Source of the DNA: CAYZPB01 sp964480445
GTDB taxonomy: Bacteria > Bacillota > Bacilli > Tepidibacillales > Tepidibacillaceae
Length of the DNA stretch: 5,940 bases
NCBI GenBank assembly: GCA_964480445.1
Contig: CAYZPB010000057.1
Location: forward strand, 1-5,940
Direction of reading: 5' to 3'
The notes below the pieces were generated by a model. It was not told where the DNA came from. It saw only the letters and a list, made by a program, of their open reading frames with translations, and ran no database searches. Positions 1 through 5,940 of this stretch are shown here, piece after piece. The stretch's first letter is position 1. Each line of letters begins with the position of its first letter. A program made the position numbers and the translations under genes.

Positions 1-1327
1 TTAGGTGCGCATACAGTGTTTTAATGCCATTACCGTGGTCAATCGTCACACAGTTCCCATAGCCCCCGTACCAGCCAGCTTGGACAACGACTCCATTGTC
101 AGCTGCTTTAACGGTTCGGTTGCTCGTTCCTGCAATATCTATGGCGCTGTGAAATGACCCCCAACGTGGTCCATAGCCGCTTGAAATATAACCACCATTT
201 ACTGGCCACGCAAGAATCCCTGATCCACGAGTAGGAACTGGTTTAGTTCCTTTCGATACCACAGCTCTTACTGGCTCTTTTGTTATCTCTTCATTAGTTA
301 TTGTTTTTTCTACAATTATTCCATTTTCTTTAACAATTTCGTAATCAACAATCTTTTCTCCATTAACACCTCGCGTGATGGTTCTTGACTCATTAACAAA
401 CATGGAGCTGGTATAGGTGTAATCAACAGGATAAGCAATTGTTTCTGTCTGTGTTAGGTGTTCTATAATATGTACTGTGATTGGCGGTTTATATGCCGTT
501 ACATTTAATGCTTCACCAGTCTGTATGTATCTGTCATTTATTTGCGGGTTCATTGAGCGTAGCTCACTGACACTTAGGTTAAATTTATCTGCTATACCAG
601 ATACGCTGTCACCTTTTTGCACAAGATATTCAGTCTTTTCAACTGTGCCTTGTCTTAGAAAAGCTTGCATCTCTTCTTCTGATAAAACCTGATCAGGTGA
701 TACCTGTATATTCTGGTAGTTTATAGTTTCCTTAAATCCAATACCTATTATCTGTTCATTTTTATTATCTGCTGAGTCGGCTGCTGCCAGTCCATATTCA
801 TTTTTGTTCTTCATGTAGTCGCTCTTTAAATCATTAACAACACGAGCAGCTATTTCTTTATTATTAACAACTCCGACTGCCTTTCCGTCAACTAAAATAG
901 CGACACCTGTCGTATCATAGGATACCGTTGTCACTAATCGGTCTAGTACCTTCTCATCAGAGTCGTGAACAAAAAGTTTTCTGCTTGGTTGACAAAATAC
1001 AGTAGAACTTAAAGTAAGCTGCCAATCCCCATATTTACTCTTTGCTTCATTATAACTTTCCTCTTGCCAGTTATCTAATAGTTGTTTGTCACTTACGTAA
1101 CCTATCTTTTCTCCGTCGACATAAATCTCAAAAACTTTCGCACTAGTTACAAAATATAAACCTATTAATGTAGACACTAAAACCAACCCAACTAAGGTGT
1201 TCAGAATTAGTATGTGCCCTCTTTTTGCAAAGTAAGACTTAAATTTTTTGATGCTTCGGATCAGCCATTTTCCTAAGGCAGTTTCTCCGAAGTATATGTC
1301 TTCATCATGCTCTATTTTTCTATGCAT
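1..1327 (-). CDS. Membrane-anchored LysM-G5-M23 peptidoglycan metallopeptidase, C-terminus cut by window edge
   Basis: The frame is open from ATG at 1327 to the window edge without a stop (442 codons visible; the TTA at 1-3 is in another frame). The start is supported by GGAGGAAAAG directly upstream. Visible layout: a cytoplasmic tail of about 38 residues, one membrane segment (about 39-62, ILILNTLVGLVLVSTLIGLY), two related modules (about 67-140 and 143-220), a LysM domain (about 229-276, YLVQKGDSV), a G5-like domain (about 283-350, ending in a VEKTI-type strand) and the start of an M23 domain from about 370. Likely zinc ligands are H393 and D397 (FHSAIDIAG) and H441 (LYAHL), with the catalytic-type H431 in IDHGNG. 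In this family, M23 enzymes cut peptide cross-links in peptidoglycan, and LysM and G5 domains bind wall glycans. It is therefore inferred to be an outward-facing wall hydrolase involved in growth, division or sporulation. The first zinc motif reads HSAID where a glycine is common at the third position. It lies 101 bp after purA. The family assignment is firm; the exact role is unknown. Confidence 0.93.
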   Translation of the reverse strand, partial: MHRKIEHDEDIYFGETALGKWLIRSIKKFKSYFAKRGHILILNTLVGLVLVSTLIGLYFVTSAKVFEIYVDGEKIGYVSDKQLLDNWQEESYNEAKSKYGDWQLTLSSTVFCQPSRKLFVHDSDEKVLDRLVTTVSYDTTGVAILVDGKAVGVVNNKEIAARVVNDLKSDYMKNKNEYGLAAADSADNKNEQIIGIGFKETINYQNIQVSPDQVLSEEEMQAFLRQGTVEKTEYLVQKGDSVSGIADKFNLSVSELRSMNPQINDRYIQTGEALNVTAYKPPITVHIIEHLTQTETIAYPVDYTYTSSMFVNESRTITRGVNGEKIVDYEIVKENGIIVEKTITNEEITKEPVRAVVSKGTKPVPTRGSGILAWPVNGGYISSGYGPRWGSFHSAIDIAGTSNRTVKAADNGVVVQAGWYGGYGNCVTIDHGNGIKTLYAHL

Positions 1328-1333
1328 CTTTTC

Positions 1334-1342
1334 CTCCAAGCT
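1334..1342 (-). promoter_or_regulatory. Ribosome binding site of the M23 peptidase gene
   Basis: On the minus strand the sequence CTTGGAGGAAAAG immediately precedes ATG at 1327. The GGAGG core with its short A-rich spacer is a strong Shine-Dalgarno match. It fixes this ATG as the start over the ATG codons at 1308 and 1305, which lie in a different frame. Confidence 0.7.
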
Positions 1343-1428
1343 TTATTGCAAACAACTTCAATCAAAAAATTTATTATCACAGAAAGTCTAACACAGAACA
1401 GTCACTATATGCAAGTTAATATGTGTAT

Positions 1429-2715
1429 TTATTCGAAAATAGTTCTTAACATCATGGTCTGCTCACGTTTTGGTCCAACTGATAAAATAGCAATCGGTAT
1501 CCCTGTCAACTTAGAAACACGTTCTACATAATGTAGAGCTTCTGCTGGCAAGTCTTCTAAATTCTTGGTACCAGTAATATCCTCTGTCCAGCCTGCAAGT
1601 TCCTCGTAAACCGGTTCACACTCAGCAAGAACATTCAAGCTTGCCGGGAATTCTTCCATTATTTTTCCTTTGTATTTATAAGCCACACAAATTTTTAATG
1701 GGTTAATTCCTGTCAAAACGTCGATTGAGTTCAGTGAAAGCTCAGTAATACCACTAACACGACGCGAATGACGAACTACTACACTATCAAACCAGCCAAC
1801 ACGTCGCGGTCTACCTGTTGTGGTTCCATACTCATTGCCTATACGCCTAATTCTTTCTCCAATCTCATCAAGAATCTCTGTCGGAAACGGTCCATCACCA
1901 ACCCTCGTTGTATAGGCTTTAGAAACACCAACAACGTGGTCAATCTTTGTCGGTCCAATACCCGATCCAATAGTAACTCCACCTGCCACCGGACTAGAGG
2001 AAGTAACAAAAGGATATGTGCCATGATCAATGTCTAGCATAACTCCTTGCGCACCTTCAAAAAGTACACGTCTACCTTCATCTACCGCTTCGTTAAGTAC
2101 AACGGAGGTGTCGGTAACATAAGGCCTGATTATTTCACGATATTCCGCGTATTCAGCAATAATCTCCTCTAGGTCGAAGCCAGTTGTATCATAATATTTC
2201 TCAAGGAGTTTGTTTTTCTCTGTTACATTTCTTTCTGCTTTCTTGCGGAACTCATCCTCTTCTAACAAATCAGCTACGCGAATACCGATGCGTGCCGCTT
2301 TATCCATATATGCTGGGCCGATACCTTTTTTGGTCGTCCCTATTTTATTAGGTCCGCGCAATTCTTCTTCAGCCACGTCTATTTTTATATGATAAGGCAT
2401 AATGATGTGCGCACGATTACTAATTTTAAGGTTTTCTGTAGTGAAACCATGGTTATGTAAATACTCCAGTTCTTGTATCAGTGCCTTCGGATCAATAACC
2501 ATCCCATTACCAATCACACATGTTTTTTCTTTGTAAAAAATACCAGAAGGTATTAGGTGCAGCTTATACGTTTTGTCCTTAATTACGATCGTATGCCCCG
2601 CATTATTGCCACCTTGATAACGAGCTATAAGCTCTGCTTGTTCTGCTAAATAGTCAGTTATTTTACCTTTACCTTCGTCCCCCCATTGGGTGCCGACAAC
2701 AACTACTGTAGACAT
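1429..2715 (-). CDS. purA: Adenylosuccinate synthetase
   Basis: PurA joins IMP and aspartate with GTP hydrolysis to form adenylosuccinate, the first committed step from IMP to AMP, in the cytoplasm. The 428-residue product has the normal family length. Visible signatures are the P-loop-like GDEGKGK (12-18) with catalytic D13, NNAGHT with H41, the IMP-binding IGTTKKGIGPAY (125-136), FEGAQG followed by LDIDHGTYPFVTSS (about 219-240), TTTGRPRRVGWFD (298-310) and the C-terminal GWTEDITG. No key residue appears to be lost. ATG at 2715 follows the dnaB stop by a single base, and its ribosome binding site (AAAGGAAGGA, 2729-2720) lies inside the last dnaB codons. This strongly suggests one transcript and translational coupling with dnaB. 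No purine riboswitch or PurR-box-like structure was seen next to it. The TAA stop is at 1429-1431. Confidence 0.98.
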   Translation of the reverse strand: MSTVVVVGTQWGDEGKGKITDYLAEQAELIARYQGGNNAGHTIVIKDKTYKLHLIPSGIFYKEKTCVIGNGMVIDPKALIQELEYLHNHGFTTENLKISNRAHIIMPYHIKIDVAEEELRGPNKIGTTKKGIGPAYMDKAARIGIRVADLLEEDEFRKKAERNVTEKNKLLEKYYDTTGFDLEEIIAEYAEYREIIRPYVTDTSVVLNEAVDEGRRVLFEGAQGVMLDIDHGTYPFVTSSSPVAGGVTIGSGIGPTKIDHVVGVSKAYTTRVGDGPFPTEILDEIGERIRRIGNEYGTTTGRPRRVGWFDSVVVRHSRRVSGITELSLNSIDVLTGINPLKICVAYKYKGKIMEEFPASLNVLAECEPVYEELAGWTEDITGTKNLEDLPAEALHYVERVSKLTGIPIAILSVGPKREQTMMLRTIFE

Positions 2716-2716
2716 T

Positions 2717-4069
2717 CTATCCTTCCTTTCCTAATCCATCTTTTTGAATCGTGTTGACAAATTTATTATAATTTTTCATAAAGAGTAAATCGACTTTTCC
2801 TGTTGGCCCATTACGATGCTTGGCCAGAATTATTTCAACCATATTTTTATTCGCTGTCTCTGGGTCATAATAGTCTTCACGATACAAAAAAGCAACCAGG
2901 TCTGCATCTTGCTCAATGCTGCCTGACTCGCGAATATCGGAAAGCATTGGTCTTTTGTCCTGGCGTTGTTCAACCGCACGGCTAAGCTGTGATAGCGCTA
3001 TAACAGGAACATCCAGCTCGCGCGCAATGCTTTTAAGCTGACGCGAAATTTCTGAAATTTCTTGCTGGCGGTTATCCATTCTGCCGCGAACAGTGATCAG
3101 CTGCAAGTAATCAATTATAATTAAGCCAAGTCCATTTTCAGCCTTAAGACGGCGCGCCTTGGAACGAATATCAAAAATATTAATCCCTGGAGTATCATCA
3201 ATGTAGATTGGAGCCTCAGAAAGTGAACTCATCGCGACAGAAAGCTTTAGCCAGTCTTGTTCATCCAGCGTACCCGTCCGAATTCTATGGGAGTCAATAT
3301 TACCCTCAGCCGAAATCATCCGTTGTACCAACTGCCGACCAGCCATCTCTAGACTGAAAATTGCAACAGGAATCTTTCCTCGACAGCCAACGTTCTGTGC
3401 AATATTTAAAGCAAGCGCTGTCTTACCTACGCTTGGTCGAGATGCAACAATTATTAAATCTGAATTCTGAAAGCCAGTTGTTAACTTATCTAAATCTGTA
3501 TATCCAGAAATTACACCACTTACTTCGCCGTCACTATTATACAGCAGGTTAATCTGCTCCAGTGCATCTTTTACTATATCCTTAATCGGTACAAAGCCAC
3601 GGCTAAGTTTTTTGTTGGAAATCTCAAGAATCCCTTTTTCGGCTGTGCTAATTAGTTCGCTAACATCCTCGTTGCCAGAATAACCGGTGCTGGCAATCTC
3701 AGTCGAAACTTTAATCAGCCTGCGCAGAATCGACTTTTCTTCTACGATCCTCGCGTAGTACTCCACATTCGCCGCTGTAGGCACAGCATTAGCTAGGTCG
3801 GTAAGATAAACAACTCCACCAACCTCTTCTAATATTTTTCTGCTCTGCAGGCCTGCAGTAAGCGTAACAAGGTCAACCGGCTCTCCTGTTTCAGATAGGT
3901 CTAAGATAGAACTATATATATGCCGGTGGGCAACACGATAGAAATCCTCAGGGCTAAGCATGTCGCTAACCGTAATTAATGCATCCTTCTCTAAAAGAAT
4001 TGCACCTAGTACGGCCTGTTCCGCCTCGATATTTTGTGGTGGAATTCGATCTAAAAAAATATCACTCAT
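2717..4069 (-). CDS. dnaB: Replicative DNA helicase DnaB (DnaC in Bacillus naming)
   Basis: This is the hexameric 5'-3' helicase that unwinds DNA at the replication fork and contacts primase and the clamp loader. The product is 450 residues, usual for the family. The N-terminal domain starts with RIPPQNIEAEQAVLG (8-22), typical of bacterial DnaB. The RecA-like C-terminal domain begins near 180 and shows Walker A ASRPSVGKT (209-217), the catalytic-type SLEM with E241, Walker B LIIIDYLQL (316-324), the SDIRESGSIEQDAD block (377-390) and the arginine-finger region KHRNGPTG (417-424). Walker A has Val where Met is common (RPSMGKT), a conservative change. There is no intein insertion. The start at ATG 4069 follows AAGGAG (4086-4081) with a rather long 11-nt spacer. 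It lies 31 bp after rplI and one base before purA, consistent with an rplI-dnaB-purA transcription unit. The stop is TAG. Confidence 0.98.
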   Translation of the reverse strand: MSDIFLDRIPPQNIEAEQAVLGAILLEKDALITVSDMLSPEDFYRVAHRHIYSSILDLSETGEPVDLVTLTAGLQSRKILEEVGGVVYLTDLANAVPTAANVEYYARIVEEKSILRRLIKVSTEIASTGYSGNEDVSELISTAEKGILEISNKKLSRGFVPIKDIVKDALEQINLLYNSDGEVSGVISGYTDLDKLTTGFQNSDLIIVASRPSVGKTALALNIAQNVGCRGKIPVAIFSLEMAGRQLVQRMISAEGNIDSHRIRTGTLDEQDWLKLSVAMSSLSEAPIYIDDTPGINIFDIRSKARRLKAENGLGLIIIDYLQLITVRGRMDNRQQEISEISRQLKSIARELDVPVIALSQLSRAVEQRQDKRPMLSDIRESGSIEQDADLVAFLYREDYYDPETANKNMVEIILAKHRNGPTGKVDLLFMKNYNKFVNTIQKDGLGKEG

Positions 4070-4100
4070 CTAAACCGCTTCTCCTTATAAAAAAGCACTT

Positions 4101-4544
4101 TTATTCTTCTTCAATATTTACGTTTAATGTCGCAGTAACCTCAGGATGAATTTTAATCTCAACAACTGTGGTTCCCATTGATTTAATTGGCTCAGGTAAA
4201 ACAATTTTACGACGATCAATTTTTATCTTCTTTTCTGCTAGTGCGACTCCGATCTGTTTAGATGTTACCGCACCAAATAATCGTCCGCCCTCACCAGCCT
4301 TAGTTTTTATTGTAACAGTAGTTTCAGCAAGTTTCGCAGCTAGCTTCTGTGCCAACTCGAGTTCTTGCTCTTGTCTTTTTTCTGAACTCTCCTGGAAAGC
4401 CTCTGTTTCCTTAATCTTTGCTGGCGTTGCCACAACTGCTAATTTGTTCGGGATTAAATAATTATAAGCATAGCCATTAGCTACATCTTTAATCTCTCCC
4501 TTTTCCCCTTGCCCCTTAACGTCTTGTAAAAATATAACTTTCAT
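4101..4544 (-). CDS. rplI: Large-subunit ribosomal protein bL9
   Basis: bL9 is a two-domain 50S subunit protein that binds 23S rRNA near the L1 stalk base and helps reading-frame maintenance. From ATG at 4544 the product is 147 residues, matching the usual length of about 148. The N-terminal rRNA-binding domain carries MKVIFLQDVKGQG and then GEIKDVANGYAYNYLIPNKLA, the bL9 signature; NK replaces the more usual KG after LIP. A long charged helix follows (about 41-75), and then the C-terminal domain containing GGRLFGAVT and ending in NVNIEEE. An in-frame ATG 21 bases upstream (4565) would add MKWEANI, but the family start and a strong GGGAGG site 8 nt before 4544 favour the shorter form. The upstream gap is A/T-rich and could hold a promoter. 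The next gene, dnaB, is a common partner in Bacillota. Confidence 0.97.
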   Translation of the reverse strand: MKVIFLQDVKGQGEKGEIKDVANGYAYNYLIPNKLAVVATPAKIKETEAFQESSEKRQEQELELAQKLAAKLAETTVTIKTKAGEGGRLFGAVTSKQIGVALAEKKIKIDRRKIVLPEPIKSMGTTVVEIKIHPEVTATLNVNIEEE

Positions 4545-4552
4545 TATGTTCG

Positions 4553-4558
4553 CCTCCC
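4553..4558 (-). promoter_or_regulatory. Ribosome binding site deciding the rplI start
   Basis: GGGAGG on the minus strand lies 8 nt before ATG 4544, an ideal spacing. It sits inside the codons that would be translated if the upstream ATG at 4565 were used. This supports 4544 as the true start, in line with the conserved MKVIFLQDV N-terminus of bL9. Confidence 0.75.
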
Positions 4559-4563
4559 ACTTC

Positions 4564-4592
4564 ATTATATAAAACTTCCTTATAAGAATGAA
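4564..4592 (-). promoter_or_regulatory. Possible weak promoter upstream of rplI
   Basis: A perfect TATAAT (4569-4564) is preceded at about 17 nt by TTCATT, which matches the -35 consensus in only three of six positions. Transcription from it would begin near 4557, inside the ribosome binding site, giving an unusually short leader, so it may be a chance match in A/T-rich DNA. rplI could equally be read from the promoter ahead of the YybS-family gene, since no terminator is evident between them. Confidence 0.22.
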
Positions 4593-4680
4593 CCTTTTTA
4601 ATAACGAATCTTTTTTTTAACATGTTTTTTCAGACACTTTACTATTGTCCCAGCTGTAATATTTAACCCAGATGTATTGT

Positions 4681-5601
4681 TTATCCCCGCTGAATTCTTT
4701 TCCGCAAGTCAAACGCTAAGTCAACAATGCCGACAACCTGAATCGCTTGGTTAAGTATTGGCAAAAAGACACTAACCACGGCAAGTATCATCCACTGTTT
4801 CGACATTTTCCGCTGTTCAATAAAAATATAGATAAATGAAATTCCTTGAATAATAAGCACTATTGAAAAAATTTGAAACAGATTATAAGTTAAGGCATAT
4901 AAAAAGTCAGAACTTCCACTAAATAAATAGAGAAGAGCAACAACTAAATAAGCGTAAATAACAGACTTGGGAAAGCCCCACTCTCTCGGTGAGGGTATGG
5001 CTGGTAAGGATAGTGAAAACCTTGGTAAAATTTTTGTCGCAAAGTAATAATTGGTTAGCACATAAAGTGCTCCCATCATTATTATTATAAAGGGTAATCC
5101 AGTTATTATTGATTCAATCAATGTTGTAAAAGTCTGGATTAACTCGCCAGACTGCTCAGGCGACAACTGAGCAGCAAATCCTTGTTCTGAATTAATAATC
5201 AGATTTAATTGTTCCATATAATAGGCTGCAAAATTCATGTCGAACAACTGGCGGCTAATGATCAGTACTAGCAATATATTTCCAATTGCGACCAGTAATG
5301 TATAGAAAATAGTAATAACAAAACTTTTGTTATCAATAAACTTTACAATTACATAGGCAACACTTGCCGCCAATATTGTAAAAAACAGACCTATTGATTT
5401 CGCTAAAATAAGCGCTAATACCAGTGCCGCTCCTACTAAAATAAAATATTCTTGTTCACTATTAGTTTTTGCAAGATAAATAAGTGGAATTGATAAAAAC
5501 ATGAGGGCAAGTAAGCCCAACGGAATAAAGATTGCTATTACAAACAATCCAAGAAAAGCTAAAAGCGCATATATGTTTTCTTTCCTAAATAACTGCTCCA
5601 A
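4681..5601 (-). CDS. YybS-family (DUF2232) polytopic membrane protein
   Basis: This is an integral membrane protein of about 306 residues. Residue numbers here count from the upstream GTG at 5610; subtract three for the chosen TTG start. It has roughly eight or nine hydrophobic segments (about 14-30, 31-47, 55-71, 73-91, 97-119, 170-190, 217-232, 240-263 and 273-288) and one larger loop at about 120-168. The central IPSPREWGFPK and the C-terminal GIVDLAFDLRKR are typical of DUF2232/YybS proteins, and the position between rpsR and rplI matches YybS loci in other Bacillota. The biochemical function of the family is unknown; similarity to membrane transport components has been suggested, but nothing here shows a substrate. 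The GTG at 5610 overlaps the ribosome binding site, whereas TTG at 5601 lies 8 nt after AAGGAG (5615-5610), so TTG is preferred. An extended -10 element upstream suggests that it opens a new transcription unit. The TAA stop is at 4681-4683. Confidence 0.88.
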   Translation of the reverse strand: MEQLFRKENIYALLAFLGLFVIAIFIPLGLLALMFLSIPLIYLAKTNSEQEYFILVGAALVLALILAKSIGLFFTILAASVAYVIVKFIDNKSFVITIFYTLLVAIGNILLVLIISRQLFDMNFAAYYMEQLNLIINSEQGFAAQLSPEQSGELIQTFTTLIESIITGLPFIIIMMGALYVLTNYYFATKILPRFSLSLPAIPSPREWGFPKSVIYAYLVVALLYLFSGSSDFLYALTYNLFQIFSIVLIIQGISFIYIFIEQRKMSKQWMILAVVSVFLPILNQAIQVVGIVDLAFDLRKRIQRG

Positions 5602-5609
5602 AAACCGCA

Positions 5610-5615
5610 CTCCTT
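5610..5615 (-). promoter_or_regulatory. Ribosome binding site of the YybS-family gene
   Basis: AAGGAG on the minus strand lies 8 nt before TTG at 5601 and overlaps the first base of the alternative GTG at 5610. For that GTG, only a weaker GGA (5620-5618) is at usable distance. The site therefore argues for a TTG start. Confidence 0.6.
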
Positions 5616-5630
5616 TTTCCCACTGCTTAT

Positions 5631-5639
5631 ACTATAACA
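5631..5639 (-). promoter_or_regulatory. Extended -10 promoter for the YybS-family gene and downstream operon
   Basis: TGTTATAGT on the minus strand fits an extended -10 element (TG-N-TATAAT, five of six in the hexamer). No good -35 hexamer is found 16-18 nt upstream, which is tolerated at extended -10 promoters. The predicted transcript would start near 5624, about 23 nt before the TTG start and just ahead of the ribosome binding site. It lies downstream of the probable rpsR terminator, where a new promoter is expected. Confidence 0.45.
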
Positions 5640-5660
5640 TTGATTAGTTATGTGCACCAT

Positions 5661-5694
5661 AAAAATAAAAATCCCAGTATTTTAGCTAACTGAG
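5661..5694 (-). terminator. Probable Rho-independent terminator after rpsR
   Basis: On the minus strand CTCAGT (5694-5689) pairs with ACTGGG (5678-5673), with one G-U pair and a 10-nt loop, followed by ATTTTTATTTTT (5672-5661). The stem is short but the T-rich tail is clear. It lies 64 bases after the rpsR stop, so it would end the ribosomal transcript before the YybS-family promoter. Confidence 0.55.
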
Positions 5695-5758
5695 CACAAT
5701 GCACAGCAGTTTAAATAAGGGACTTTATGTGTTTTTTCTTTTTTCTAATTACATAAGT

Positions 5759-5940
5759 CTATTCAGTTGTATATGGTAACAAACCGATATGACGTGCGCG
5801 CTTAATCGCTATTGTAAGCTGTCTTTGGTACTTAGCACAGGTTCCAGTCACACGACGAGGCAGAACCTTGCCGCGTTCACTAATGAACCTTTTTAACATC
5901 TCTACATCTTTATAATCTATATGTGTAATTTTATTTGCTG
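5759..5940 (-). CDS. rpsR: Small-subunit ribosomal protein bS18, N-terminus outside window
   Basis: The last 59 residues are visible, ending at TAG (5761-5759); the start lies beyond the high-coordinate edge. bS18 binds the 30S platform together with bS6. The visible part contains IDYKDVEMLKRFISERGKV, then LPRRVTGTCAKYQRQL and the C-terminal IAIKRARHIGLLPYTTE, which together are diagnostic of bS18. The usual TGNC is TGTC here. A zinc-binding state cannot be judged because the N-terminal part is missing. In related genomes it is the last gene of rpsF-ssb-rpsR, consistent with the terminator that follows. Confidence 0.97.
   Translation of the reverse strand, partial: ANKITHIDYKDVEMLKRFISERGKVLPRRVTGTCAKYQRQLTIAIKRARHIGLLPYTTE

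Noticed and set aside
477..692. Plus-strand open frame of 71 codons
   Set aside because: It is a shadow of the LysM region of the M23 gene, whose minus-strand frame has clear domain signatures.
1307..1531. Plus-strand open frame of 74 codons spanning the purA-M23 gap
   Set aside because: It overlaps the ends of two well-supported minus-strand genes and its sequence resembles no known protein.
1768..2037. Plus-strand open frame of 89 codons antisense to purA
   Set aside because: Low-complexity Ser/Asn/Arg composition typical of an antisense shadow; purA is complete and conserved here.
4168..4461. Plus-strand open frame of 97 codons with hydrophobic stretches
   Set aside because: It lies wholly antisense to rplI and is explained by the codon pattern of that gene.
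4598..4665. Possible terminator between the YybS-family gene and rplI
   Set aside because: Only a 4-bp GACA/TGTC stem was found, and on the minus strand it is followed by A-rich rather than T-rich DNA.
4598..4680. Lysine-rich open frame in the gap between the YybS-family gene and rplI, ending at TAA 4600-4598
   Set aside because: It has no ATG, GTG or TTG start after the preceding stop, no ribosome binding site and no recognisable family; it is most likely chance in A/T-rich DNA.
5721..5758. Imperfect inverted repeat ACTTATGT/ACATAAAGT just after rpsR
   Set aside because: It is A/T-rich with a bulge, has a 20-nt loop and lacks a T-tract; the hairpin at 5661-5694 is the better terminator.

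Overview
This is a conserved housekeeping segment of a low-G+C, Gram-positive-type (Bacillota) chromosome. All genes lie on the minus strand, so transcription runs from high to low coordinates. The protein motifs, the A/T-rich intergenic DNA, the strong AGGAGG-like ribosome binding sites and the gene order (rpsR, YybS-family gene, rplI, dnaB, purA, M23 peptidase) point to Clostridia or Negativicutes. The genus cannot be fixed from the sequence alone.

In transcription order the window holds: the 3' end of rpsR (ribosomal protein bS18; its 5' part is outside the window); a 148-bp boundary with a probable Rho-independent terminator and an extended -10 promoter; a DUF2232/YybS-type polytopic membrane protein; a 136-bp A/T-rich gap with no gene; rplI (bL9); dnaB (replicative helicase); purA (adenylosuccinate synthetase), which starts one base after the dnaB stop; a 101-bp gap; and a membrane-anchored cell-envelope peptidase with LysM, G5 and M23 domains, whose last codons run off the low-coordinate edge.

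Tight spacing and the lack of a convincing terminator suggest that rplI, dnaB and purA, and possibly the peptidase, are read together. This would couple translation, replication, AMP synthesis and wall metabolism. I see no mobile element, CRISPR array, tRNA or exotic system. The points worth a second look are the apparent absence of the c-di-AMP phosphodiesterase gene (gdpP/yybT) that often sits between the YybS-family gene and rplI, a tandem duplicated module in the outer part of the M23 protein, and three genes whose start codons are decided by the ribosome binding site.
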